NCBI GenBank assembly: GCA_051530055.1
Contig: CM121343.1
Coordinates: forward strand, 5,580,001 to 5,644,000
Direction: 5' to 3'
Source of the DNA: Neoechinorhynchus agilis
Lineage: Eukaryota > Acanthocephala
Length of the DNA stretch: 64,000 bases
This document shows, one piece after another, positions 45,888 to 57,661 of the stretch (positions are counted from its first letter, which is position 1; each line of letters opens with the position of its first letter). A model generated the notes under the pieces. That model had not been told where the DNA came from and did no database searches. It saw only the letters and a program-made list of their open reading frames with translations. Position numbers and translations under genes: made by a program.

Positions 45888-45926
45888 GCCGACGTTTCGG
45901 AAATTTATTCTTTCCATCTTCAGGGT
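45888..45926 (-). ncRNA. hammerhead-like core motif
   Basis: On the minus strand: CTGAAGA, then a GGAAA/TTTCC stem with a 7-nt loop, then CCGAAACGTCGG. CUGANGA and GAAAC boxes are both intact and separated by stem II, as in type-I hammerheads of Penelope-like elements. No flanking stem I or III partner was established. Confidence 0.5.
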
Positions 45927-46035
45927 AAACGTTAACAGTCACACAATTTGTCAAACGCGCACGTAGAACCCAGCGTTAAACTAACGCTGACGTAAGCAAT
46001 CAATTGTCACACTAATCGTAGAGTTTGAGAGTATA

Positions 46036-46290
46036 GGTGAAAGTTCGTTCCCCTGATCGAATACGTCTATTACATCTTCGCGATTTCAGTGATTTCCAAA
46101 CAGGGACAAAATCCATTTGTTTCTCTAGGGCGTACTGTAGGAAATTTATGGATTATCAACCTCCGTATCCGCCATCCACTCCGGATCCGTCATCCACACG
46201 GGATCCGTCAAATGAGGACCCAAAGGTACATGGGTCCTCTTTGTGAATCACAAATAAAACGTTTTATTATTATAATTGACTTGTGCGAGT
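46036..46290 (+). mobile_element. dispersed repeat pair, copy 2, and LINE 3' tail
   Basis: The first 115 bp match 45549-45660. From 46160 the sequence shows CCGGATCCGTCATCCACACG-type blocks and the hairpin GGACCC...GGGTCC (46216-46237), then an AATAAA-containing end, which is the same LINE tail seen at 16971 and 31846. Confidence 0.6.
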
Positions 46291-46610
46291 AATGTCCGAG
46301 GTGACTCCGGAATTTACGATCGCAACGGGCGCATTTTATATCCGGTGAAGGTTTAGGCAATAAGTTCGCGATAATTTTCGAATAGTTGGCGAGCACATAG
46401 AATCATCTCAGAAGTTCCTCTGCTTGGTCTGAATCCGTATTGAGATTCAGGGAGAATTTGTTCGCTGGTGTTATGAAGTCTTCGATCGAGTACTGATGTA
46501 AATATTTTCCCAACGACAGGTAGGAGCGAAATTCCTCTGTAGTTCCCTCATTTGCAGCGATCACCTATTTTGAATATCGGGACGATCAAAAAACAACTGT
46601 ATATCAAATG
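46291..46610 (-). mobile_element. LINE reverse-transcriptase fragment
   Basis: The minus translation has IVPIFKIGDRCK, GNYRGISLLPVVGKIFTSVL and then ESQYGFRPSRGTSEMILC: RT blocks 1-2 including the YGFR motif. One in-frame stop lies between the first two blocks. It is close in wording to RTE-type RTs. Confidence 0.75.
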
Positions 46611-47555
46611 AACATTCCATTTGATCAAAGGCTCGAAAATCTAGAATTCCTGCCTTCAGGTGCCGTTGAAACCGGCGCGGAATGTGGGATATAATGAAAA
46701 CTAAAAGATTGAATTATTGATTAGAAAAAACTGCCTTTATAGTGGAATACCATAGCTGCTGTCTTCAAACACAAAAACTAACGCTTAAATCGACGTAGAG
46801 CATTCATCGCGATGAACGTTATGCTCCAATGAACATCACAATTCAAAGGGAATCATTGTTGACGTACCTTCAGCGTTTAGCGCAATAGTAAAAGTGAGTT
46901 TTTGTTCGATTTCCGTCGCGTATTTTTATGATATAAATCGAAAATGTTCACTTTACATTTAAATCCTTTTATGATTTTACAACTAATAAACACCCTTTTT
47001 GATATTCTATTTAGAAAAATTGCAAGCAGTTTGCTGAACAACCACAACAGATTTTCATCTCTTCTTTTTTTGCTGTGAGTAATAAACGATTTAGAATTTT
47101 ATTACCAGTGACCACAAGCGAACTGCATTAACAAGAATTCATGACCATAAAATAGCGCAAATATTTCATTGGAAGGGGAGATTCGTGTTCGAACGCATTT
47201 ATCCGTTTTCCTGGACGGCTTGGGACCGGCATCGAGTTTTCTCGGGATGATTCTGCCTAACGCGTGATTATCCGTTTCTTATCACCTTAGGAAAAATTAA
47301 TATACATGGGATTTATTAATTTACTCGATTCAAATAAAAGATTGCAATCACTATTTGTCGAGATGTAAAATGACTTCGATTTGGAGGATCAAAACAGTGA
47401 TAGAACCCAATGACTCTCATGCGGTTTTCCGGATATTCAATGTGTTTTCTTTAGGGACATAATCCGTTCCAACTATCGCCAAAAAATTACGTACCGATTC
47501 GAAATCAGCAATACCAACTGCGTTTACGCGCCGATATTTCCCTTAACTCTATAGA
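46611..47555. other. intergenic, nothing recognised
   Basis: AT-rich, no supported feature. It includes the 3' flank of the TRAF-like gene. Confidence 0.4.
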
Positions 47556-48360
47556 TTATTTTTTGATTGTTACACTTATAAAGAGCAAATCTTCCTTGAC
47601 AAAACGTTCGAACAATTCATCGTGTGTACAGAATCTAGGGAATCCAAATGGTATATTCATTGCACTTGTTGGTCGCTTAAAAGCATCACTGTTCTCATCA
47701 GGTCTAAGCGATTTTATGAGATTACATTTCCCTTGGTTTTGGTCGATAAGTTCAAATCGAACAACGTGACTAAACGGCCACCTAAGCGAGCCATCAAATT
47801 CGTGTTTTAAAAGTACCAAATAGAGGGAGATAAACGAGCGAGTTCCATCATTTTCGCCATAAAAAAAGAGCTGAACACAGAGTTTATAGCCCGGATATCC
47901 CGTGTAAACGGGAGGCGATGTAAATCCAATCAGCGGGTCCTTCCTCGACTTGTACATTTTCAAATCAACATTATCGATGCGCCACATGAGGTAACCTTCA
48001 GGCGGGGAACATTCGAACGATTTAGCGAAAGTTTCAAGTGCTTCGAGTTTCATTTGTGCAAATGTCATTTGCACAGTGAGATCTTCTATATTGGCATTAT
48101 CGTTTCGAATAGCGGTGATTTGCTCGTAAAGCTTGGCGTGTGTTCTTCTAATACTATTGATCTCAAGGAAGGCCTGTTTGACCAGCTGAGCCGTATTCTG
48201 CTGTAGACACTTCAGAGTCTTGATTTGACAAGTAATATTTGAACTTGTAAGTTGAGAATCAGTTTCCTATAGAAGCCATTTGAATTTGGAACTTAAATAA
48301 TATACAAACCTCATCAGAAACAGTAGCTTCATCGTGTTTATGACACACGTCGTCTTCCAT
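47556..48360 (-). CDS. TRAF-like protein: short coiled coil plus MATH domain, no RING
   Basis: Exons 48360-48310 and 48266-47556 (43-nt GT-AG intron) give 253 residues. Residues about 25-90 form a helix likely to make a coiled coil (CLQQNTAQLVKQAFLEINSI). Residues about 105-250 are a TRAF/MATH fold: GYLMWRIDN, SPPVYTGYPGYKLCVQLFFY, the FDGSLRWPFSHVVRFELIDQ block and FGFPRFCTHDEL. The wording matches TRAF C-terminal domains that bind receptor tails and trimerise. The RING and TRAF-type zinc fingers found in most TRAFs are absent; the start codon is immediately followed by an acidic segment. It therefore resembles TRAF1-like or truncated adaptor forms, and may act as a decoy or modulator. Upstream exons carrying a RING beyond 48360 cannot be excluded, but a zinc-finger gene starts 200 bp away on the other strand. 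Confidence 0.8.
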
Positions 48361-48558
48361 ACGTTTAACTATTAAATTATTAGGTTATAAAAACCTTTTT
48401 TAGTTTCGCAAAATTGCACTGAGCGCTAAAACGTTATATCGATTGGGTATTATTAAGTAGCGTGTGTTTATGACTTTAATAATAATATTAAGCAGCACTA
48501 TTTTGTTTACATTCTACGTCGATTTAATCAATACCTGCTAGTTTTTAGTCGGCTACGA

Positions 48559-49079
48559 TCGTTTTTGGCGCTTATGGATTTAGAATTCAAGCAGCCACAG
48601 CGTCTAAGGATGGTCAAGTCCACGGAATTTCTATGTCGGTTGGAATCTTCGTACAAAGAACCAATGAAATCGATTGAAAGCGATGTGTCTTTGGATATCA
48701 AGTCATATGGATGCCAATATTGGTCGTACAAATCAAAATACCGTGCGGACGTGAGCAAGCATGAGAATTGGAAGCATAAGGAACGGCCAATGGATGTAAT
48801 CAACATGCGATTGGATCCACAAAGTCCCATTCCGAAGTCGGATCCCCGTCCAAAACGAAGAACACTCAAGTGTTTAAAATTGTTATGCGATGTTTGTGAT
48901 AAATTCGGTACGTATTCTGCCGATAAGTTCACATGGCAGCACATCGAAATTTGAAACCGTTCAAGTGTTCATATTGCGGTCAACGGGCCAACTATAAGTC
49001 TGATCTACAAAAGCACATCGAGATTTAAAACCGTTCAAGTGTTCATATTGCGGTAAAGCACATCAGAAATAGAAGCACA
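48559..49079 (+). pseudogene. decayed C2H2 zinc-finger gene
   Basis: The first frame (48565-48954) has one finger-like unit with a Cys replaced by Trp (YGCQYWSYKSKYRADVSKH) and a second, LCDVCDKFGTYSADKF. After a frame change near 48935, two better fingers appear: KPFKCSYCGQRANYKSDLQK followed by H, then a stop, and a partial KPFKCSYCGKAH. The DNA of the last two is a near-direct repeat (CCGTTCAAGTGTTCATATTG at 48959 and 49031). Interrupted frames, a lost zinc ligand and no complete array point to a pseudogene, divergent (200 bp) from the TRAF-like gene. A live gene with sequence errors is the alternative. Confidence 0.6.
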
Positions 49080-49117
49080 TGACGGCGTTGTTCAGATTTT
49101 GCCCGAATTTGAAGCAC

Positions 49118-49388
49118 GAGCAACAATCGATGATTATATATTGGAAAGACATCGTCAGTCAAGTCAGATTAGACGAAAACAATTACAAATTCAATCGATT
49201 TCAACATCAGCACCGGACAATCAGTTGTATCGGATCGCTTTATTGGAGTCGGAAACCATACTCGTGATGTTGTTTGCGATAATACGGCCAATGCTGTTGT
49301 TGAAATTGATTGAATTTGCACTTGATTTCGACGAATTTGACTTGACTGACGATGTTTTTCCAATATATAATCATCGATACATACTGAA
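49118..49388. repeat. inverted repeat, arms of about 85-95 bp
   Basis: CGATGATTATATATTGGAAA at 49127 and the next 70 bp (CATCGTCAGTCAAGTCA...) match the reverse complement of 49290-49378, with about 12 mismatches and a loop of about 80 bp. An RNA from it would form a long imperfect hairpin. A non-autonomous foldback element or a small-RNA precursor are both possible. Confidence 0.8.
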
Positions 49389-49869
49389 GTGTATTCTCAA
49401 ATAATAAAGTTGCCAATAAGTTGTAAAGATGTTGTTGAAAAGAACTTGCAAGCAATAGACTAAAGAAGGCTGAAAATTGAGTAAATAAATCGATTATTAT
49501 AGTTGCCAATAATTTAGCATTTCCAAAGCATGAATTTCGCACTATTGAAAGAGCGCAGAAATCAGTCTCACTTTTTCAATACCGGAATATTTGCCATGTG
49601 ATTTTCATTGATTGAATCTTTTGCATTTTGCCATGCATTGATTTGCTTGAAACTCCGGAGTCCAGCAAGGTGATTTCTGGCTCAAATATTACGTTTCATT
49701 GGACGACGTCCAAGTCGAATCCAAAATTGACGTTAAAAAGGTTCAATTTAAGAATAATGGTTTGAATATGCGCTCTTGTTAAGAAATAATAAGTGAGAGT
49801 TAGAAACGGAGCAAAGATTATAACGGTGCTTCGTTTAATTTGTTCCTCGAAATATAAATCAAATTATTG

Positions 49870-50770
<901 letters not shown>

Positions 50771-52345
50771 TTCATATACAGTGGAACAGTTACAGTGCCA
50801 CTATGTTGGGTATTTGATATTGGCGTTGCAATTTTTCTGCCGATTTCTTAAATCGACAGAAACGGCCTTGAGCAATTTTTAAAAATAAAATGATCCAAAA
50901 GATAAGAACGATATATGCGAATGGATGTTGTTCCGCGAGAAGTCTTAAAACACTTCTCCCGTTCATGTATAAAGACGTTTGAAAGGAGAATGGCACTGCG
51001 AAGAGTTTCATAAATCAAAGCATGACTTTCACTTTCGATCGTTTACTTCTAAATCATCGGAACTTAAAATTTTGCAACAGAGTCGACGAAATCACATAGA
51101 ATTGGTAGATATAAACTCCTCGGTTTCCAACTATTTTTGTTTTCTGCCATTTTTTGATACTTTGTTTACTACGACTTAAGAAAAATGCTAAGGACACATG
51201 AAATTCAATAGTAGCAAGGACGTACTTTTTCACAAAATCCAATCGATTTTATAAGGCGTTTCCAACTTTCATTTAGAAGATGTTGAAGTATTTAAAGATT
51301 TTCCAACCCAATTATAATAGAAGTAATCTTGTGAAATACTATTTGATTTGTTTGAAGACTATTCATGATTTTTATATGGCGGAAAAATTAAAACATTTTA
51401 TTGATTCCAATATTCCGGCACAATCTATTCACGCGAATAACAACCTTGATCACCGCGTACAAGATTGTGCTAAAATATCGGAGTCAATAAAATCGTTTAA
51501 TCGTTTGATTCATCAACCACATGATTGATTTCCTCAGACAATGCGAGAAAAAGTTCTGGACATCAGCTAGACAAGGTCCCAGAACTGCTCAAAAAAGTGG
51601 GATTAACTTTCCACACGTCGATGTCGCTACTTTAACACACACTTCACATCTCTACGGACCTTTGTAGATTCCTCACGAAACCGTAAGACGACGAGAGCTC
51701 GGTAATAAAGATTTTATCATTATAACAGCTCTCTTCCAATGTCCATTTCGAAAACAAAACTTGATCAATCATGCGGCTGGAAAATCAAGTAGTATTTTAC
51801 AAGATTGTAACGGCAATGATTAAATCAAGAACTTGTAAATCAGTGAGTTTCTTCTGATTGTTTGAGGAATGATGCATTTTTTAGCACGACCCTAACAAAA
51901 GTGTTCCGCGGTTCAGGTGGACGGCCGCGACTGAAGAAGCTTAGGGCTGAAATAGCCCAATAGAATACGTTCGCTTGTTTAGAAAGTTGTATGGATATTG
52001 TATTAATCAACGTTATAGAATAGATGACACTCAAACGTCATAATAAAAGTTTGCATTTGACCGAGGTTACAAAAATGCGACGCCAGAACCGGATGTACGA
52101 AAGCGAGCTTCTGGAATTGAAATACAATAGAAATTTTTGGATTTAATGGCTCTTCTCAAAAATAAGTATTATAGCTGTATTGATAGTAAGCACAAGCTCG
52201 AAGTTTTCGTATAACTCGTAAAGTAAGTTTATTCGGAGTCAAGTACATTTCAAGAACTTAAAATGGAATTACTCCACAGCGAATAGTGATTTTACTAGTA
52301 TTTAGAATATTTCTTTTTTTATCAGTAATCGATTTATTCTATTTT
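50771..52345. other. intergenic with a decayed Penelope-type motif
   Basis: Mostly unassigned AT-rich DNA. Near 51448-51500 the wording CCTTGATCACCGCG, AAGATTGTGCTAAAATATCGG and TCAATAAAATCG parallels the 35829-35880 hammerhead-like repeat, so it is probably an older copy. A frame at 51280-51528 covers it and is not considered a gene. Confidence 0.4.
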
Positions 52346-52349
52346 TTTT

Positions 52350-52560
52350 GTGAAGCTATTTCGCTTTTCATTCCTGTAAACATCCCGACGTTGCCAGTAT
52401 ACTGGCGTTGAGCGAGGAAATTTGCGGTTCCTCCGTCATCCTTTTCGTCCTTCGTTCCAAATCGTCGAGGAGAGTGAGCGCTGAAGGTCCCAAGGCTCCA
52501 TACGTTCCACGGCAAAAGGGACGAAATGGTAATTCCTTGTGAATTAGCACTTTCGGCGGC
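52350..52560 (-). mobile_element. LINE C-terminal fragment
   Basis: The minus frame reads HKELPFRPFCRGTYGALGPS then ALTLLDDLERRTKRMT, a version of the FVPFxxETxGxxGPxAL block seen at 40960-41330. It is short and isolated, and directly followed by a SINE. Confidence 0.55.
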
Positions 52561-52564
52561 CGGA

Positions 52565-52820
52565 GAAACTTTGTTTTTGCATCAGAGAAGTGATGTTACC
52601 ACTTAAACTCGGATGAAGCGTTAAGAGTTTGTACATCTCTCCAGATCCTCAGATACCTCCGGGAGGCGGGACTCATCAGTGAGTTTCCTCCCTTCGGCGG
52701 TATTTCGTCCCCTTTGGTTGTGCGTCATTAGCGATCGTGGATTCGAACCCTTTGACCCTAGAACGGGGATAGCGGGTGTAAACCTAAACAATAATTCTAA
52801 TCACATTCCCCGGCACCTCA
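52565..52820 (-). mobile_element. SINE copy with B box
   Basis: On the minus strand: a tRNA-like head ending near 52817, a B-box-like GGTTCGAATCC (near 52740), the CAACCAAAGGGGACGAAATACC body, TGATGAGTCCCGCCTCCCGG, and TGTACAAACTC plus the AGTGGTAACATCACTTCTCTGATG-type tail. The B box is a perfect match to the consensus of RNA polymerase III promoters. Confidence 0.75.
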
Positions 52821-53312
52821 CATATCGACATTTTTATTAGTATTTACTTTTCGGTGAATGTGTCACTGGTCGTTGTCGTCGTCGAAGAGCAAGTAAAATC
52901 ATAGCTCGTGAACCGATAACTGAGTTAAGAACTTTATTCTGATTGTGCTGAAGCGATTGTAACATAATGAAGAGTGGATTTTATTTTCAATTGTACTTTA
53001 CTGAAATCTGGTAAAAAAAGGCGTAAAATATCTTTGTTTCAAGAAAAAACGAATGTGATTTTCAACAAAGAAACACTACCAACTCTCAATCTCAACAAGT
53101 CAGTTTAATTTTATTAAGGAATCATAACTGGGTTTTGTCAGCGAACAATTATGATGTCACCAAAATTGCCCATTTGAGCAAAGTTATTCCCTAGCTGCAT
53201 GGTCAGTTTTTATAGTCGAAAGTAATTCAAATTGATGCTAATTTAGGTTTGCAATCGCAGCGATATAGCCAAATTAACACATTTTACATGAACATAATCA
53301 TACTAAATTCAG
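52821..53312. other. intergenic, 3' flank of CSDE1
   Basis: No feature supported beyond possible 3' untranslated sequence of the minus-strand gene that ends at 53313. Confidence 0.4.
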
Positions 53313-56210
53313 TCACGCCGTTTTGGTTAATTGCATGCATCTCTCCAGTGTCGTTATATCTCCGGGTGCTCTAGGTAGGCGGATATAAGAAAATCCATTT
53401 TTCCTACTGGCATCAGGATTTCTCGGTTCTCTTAATATCCGTACGAAATCTGTGGTGCAGTCTTGTGGATCAGACTTTTGCGGTTCAGTACAGCTATGTG
53501 TAGCGGCACTGCTGAACGCTTTCAAACGTCGGTCAGTTCGAAACTTGTTTGAGGTTAATCTCAACTCCACTGAAGGTTCGGCACCGATTCGCCTTAAATT
53601 GATCGCATTATGTTTTTTAATCCTTGGCTGATATTCTAAATTGTATAGAACAACTGCACCGACGCGGAGCTTATTAAAGTCTTCAGTGTTGGAAGCAGTG
53701 AAAAAGTACTGAGCTTTGCTGTGGATATCTTCTAAAAACCCATATGAAGATTTCATTAGCACAACAACTCCCTTCGAAGGGTTTGCTTCTGCTTCAATCA
53801 TCACCGCTTTGCCTGCAATCGACTTATCAGTCGAAGGCTGATTCAAGGGTTCAAATGTAACATAATCGCCCTGTGTAAACTCATTTCGTCCGATCAGGGA
53901 CGATGGAGTGAAGAAGTATCGTCTTTGTGGATGATAGCGGCTTCCTGTGTTTTCAATAATACCCAATCGGATCCCTCGTTCTGCAATAAAACTGCAACTA
54001 CGAATTATTCGACCATAGCTGCGATTGTTGCCCTAAAAAAACCTTCAGGCGGCGCATAAATCTCGATCGAACCTTAGTATATGGATTCGGAATAGCCGAT
54101 AATATTTTTGCTACAAATCCGTTGTTCGATAATCCGTTTTTCACCAAAATAACAAAACTAACAAAATCACCAACTTTTACAGGACTATATTGCTTTGTTA
54201 AAATTGCCGCAACACTCGAATTTGCGCTTACCATTCTGTATCATCGTATGATACTTCAATGCCAGTATTAATACATTCAAGCATTCCAGTTCGTGTTACA
54301 TATCCAATTCGGCTATCTTCAATTTGATTATACACCCGAAGAACACCTATATTCTCAGCATATCGTTCAAAAAGTACATCGGAACCCACAGAACAGTCAT
54401 CGATTGTTGACAGCAAGTGAATTACTGTCTTTGACACGCTGTCATCGACAAGATCATTGAAAAATACCGAGATGGCATTTCCTTGACGATCACCGATAAT
54501 CCCAGTGCCTCTAAGCAATTGAATCCTGTGATTGGAGGAAAATCGCCTTACTAGGAATCAATAGATAGTGACAATATTGATTTCAAATAGTCCTTTATAA
54601 ATTTTAATTGGGACGCTCCAATTTTGTTCATCTGGAACCATTCTAATTCTCCTAGCACCGTTCACATGAATCCCGTCAAGGATCTTTACGGGGTTAAATG
54701 TAACCGCGTTTCCTTCAGCAATTACCGTTCGTTTATCCGACCTTTCGTTTGTGTTTGGGATAAGTTCATTGAAGTCGAATTTAACGAAATTTGAATCATC
54801 AATGGAGAATAGCAATCCACTTGAGTTACTATGATCTAATAAAGCAATAATAGCACTTTTTCTGACTTCTCTGTGCTGAAGGAAACTTTGATCAATAGCC
54901 AATTTTACGTTAATAGCTCTCTGCACACCATCACGCTTGTCAGTAGATATTTTAAATGTAACGATATCATTTAAAAACAAAGTGAATACTCCAATCCTAT
55001 CGGTTGCATTGAAGCTTATTGAACTAACTTGAGCGTCATCACTATCGTAAACAATCAAACCATCGACATCCATTACGGATTCTGATAGGTCTGATTTCAA
55101 TACAGTCGATCTCCTTTTCGGTTGGGTATGAGGCAAACAGGCAACACGACCTATACGAATCGTCGAGTCTATCTCATTAAACACAACTTTTCCATTTGCC
55201 AGCAGCCTAATTGATTTAGCACGGTGTTCTCCGGTTTCCTGAATTTTTTGAATCTGCAATTACTTTCCCTTCAAAGATATCTTACCGGATCTAAGCTTAG
55301 CTCGAATTCTACACTACTACCAAGCTTAAACAGATTAGCACTGCCTTGAAGCTCATTAATGTCAAATGTTATTCGACTAACAATGTCCGATCGTTCAATC
55401 AATCCATATGTATCACTCATCGTACTTATAACTCCCGTCTTCACTTCGTTCTCAATCATTTCGGTTTCTGGACCCAGAATCGTAGGTACACTTCTCCCAG
55501 GAGTTGATGAGATACAAGATTCGACGCTCTTATAATAAGCCCCGCATTTTTCCAGACAGTAACCAATTCGTCTGACATTCGTCGCAAATTTTAAAATGAC
55601 TTTACTGTCGCGATTTGCCGCAATGCGAAACAAGACCTGTGCTTGAGAGGGGAATGTATCTTCGTTGACATGAGTTATATGCCCATATGGATTTTTTTAA
55701 CCAAGTCGAATGTTTTGACCAGAATTTCCCCTAAGACAGGCAGACTAATATAAAGCTCCCATGTTAATTTTTCGGCAACGAAATGCTGATTGGAAGGAAA
55801 GGGACAGCCATAAGATACACTGTATGGAACCTGATATGGCAACTGATATACTGGCCAAAAATTCTGATGTATGTTCTGTGTGTGTGCTGAGAACGGAATG
55901 ATTTAGTACCATCATTTAGCCGCCACGCGAATCCTTGCGCTCACGATTATAACTATTACTAACCTTATCGCCAACTCTAAGAGGTTCGTCGCCAGACAAC
56001 TCAACGGCATTTACTTTAAACGGTAAGTAAGCCTGGTGACCACTTTCGTTAACATAACTAATGCAGCCGTTGTCATGAAATGCATAACCATTGAACTAAA
56101 TATAAGGTTTCTATATCACGTTCGTATGTTCAAGTTCTCACCGCCTTTATGGTTGAATCCGGCAGGCAGTGAACGCAACCTTTTTGTACTGAACCTTCGT
56201 TCTCGTTCAT
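53313..56210 (-). CDS. CSDE1: CSDE1/Unr cold-shock-domain RNA-binding protein
   Basis: Minus exons: 56210-56142, 56095-55964, 55636-55286, 55253 to about 54590, about 54520-54232, 54184-54073 and 54032-53313, about 780 residues in total (human 798). CSDE1 binds purine-rich RNA in the cytoplasm and controls translation and mRNA decay. Order matches the family: a non-canonical domain (GCISYVNESGHQAYLPF), then a domain with TGVISTMSDTYGLIERSDIV, then VTFKISTDKRDGVQRAINVK, further alternating domains, SSYGFLEDIHSKAQYFF and a SUZ-C-like end, ILREPRNPDASRKNGF. Many RNA-contacting aromatics (FGF and FFH of canonical cold-shock domains) are replaced, so RNA binding may be altered. The first human domain is not found; upstream exons may exist. 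The junction near 54520-54590 could not be placed on canonical splice sites. An optional Pro/Tyr/Gln-rich frame (55876-55690) lies in the intron before exon 3. Confidence 0.85.
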
Positions 56211-56269
56211 GTCCGCAAACAAGATTATGTTTAACTTGATTATGTTGTTCGCTATTGGTTTGCATGTTC

Positions 56270-57650
56270 TTTTATCTACCGATTGTTGAAATTCAACAAA
56301 ATCTTAATTTACACCGATTAATCGATTTCAAGTAAAATAGTTGCCAAAAAACTAATGAATTAGTAAGACATCGAAAATATAATGAGAAATTTCTAAAATA
56401 TAGGTCGAATTATATCGGTTTTTTATAAGCTTTATTTTCCTAAAACTAAAAAAAGAAAAATTATGGACACTTGCAATCATAATTTCGTACGAAAATGAAA
56501 TTTGAGAGAAATCTTTCCTCCTACTCGTTCAATGACCATAACTTATGTTAATGAAAAATATTTCTCTTTATTACGAATTAGCTAAAATAATTCGAAATAA
56601 AAAAGATATACTTGCGGTCGAGAAAATAAGCTAGCAATCGAACAAATGTTAATGGAAAAGACGACAAATTCATATCAATTGAGTGCTGTGGTTTAATTAG
56701 CTGTTATGCATAAATTAAATTTATTAAACTGGTTTTTGAGGCACCGATCTCACTTTCGATCAGTATCACGAATTTATAGAGACCAAATCTTACTAAAAGT
56801 CATCGATAGAAAAATTTTGGTGAACATACTCCAGGTCATAGCTTAAATTGTAGCAAACTTACAAGCAATGACTGTTCGAAATATTTCCAATAAATCAAAA
56901 TCAAATAGATTATGACCTTGAGTATGTTCACCAAAATTATACTTATTAAAAGTGTAATTTTTAGAATGGCTTCCTTTTTTACGAAAAGAATTTGCTGCAG
57001 CTTAAACTTTCTTATGAAGCAAATAAATGAGTTAATTTGAGTTGTTTCGAAATATACAATTTAGTTTGCCTTTTGGTGCTCAGATGCGAATTCATCTTTT
57101 TTGGTTAATCGACATATTATTAAACGACCGTGATTACTTCTTAAATCAAAAACATTCGACGACACGATTTCTTTAATTCAGAATTCCTTAAATACAAAAT
57201 AGAAGCGATGACTTTAGAAAGTGTTGAACATGTATATTCCTTAATTAAAATTATACGAAGAAAAGATTATGGTCGTATCGTTCAAAATTAGTTCAACACT
57301 TTTAAATTTAAGTTCAATTTTAGATCAGAGACACAAAGTTCCTAAGTATGCCAAATGTAAGGAAAAGAAAAAACTGACTCAAGAAGAGAGTAAACTAAGA
57401 TCAAGATTAAATCTAAAGAACTCAATTAACTCACCACCGATATTTATGCTCTCATTTTCATCGATTAACGCACTAAAGTGAAAAAACAATCTGACATTCC
57501 TTGACATGCACTGAATGAATCCGTAGTTTATCTTATAAGACATTTTCAGAAGTGATCAATATAAAGAAATGAGTTAAAAAATGAACTTACCAGAATTTTT
57601 TCGACAATTCCGATTTCCCTGACCATGTCTTTGTGTCCGTAGTGAAAGTC
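56270..57650. other. intergenic
   Basis: No genes recognised. It contains the foldback at 56812-56942 and a Lys-rich frame of 70 codons (57269-57481) without family resemblance. Confidence 0.4.
56812..56942. mobile_element. foldback (MITE-like) element
   Basis: AAAATTTTGGTGAACATACT followed by CCAGGTCATA at 56812-56841 is repeated as the inverse complement at about 56915-56942 (TATGACCTTGAGTATGTTCACC), one mismatch aside, with about 75 bp between. Terminal inverted repeats without coding content fit a small non-autonomous element. Confidence 0.75.
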
Positions 57651-57661
57651 GTCTAGATTTT

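Noticed and set aside
55690-55876. Pro/Tyr/Gln-rich exon in CSDE1
   Set aside because: It can be joined with splice sites on both sides, but exon 2 joined straight to the exon at 55636 gives a better match to the family (GDK followed by VLFRIA), so I left it as an optional or intronic frame.
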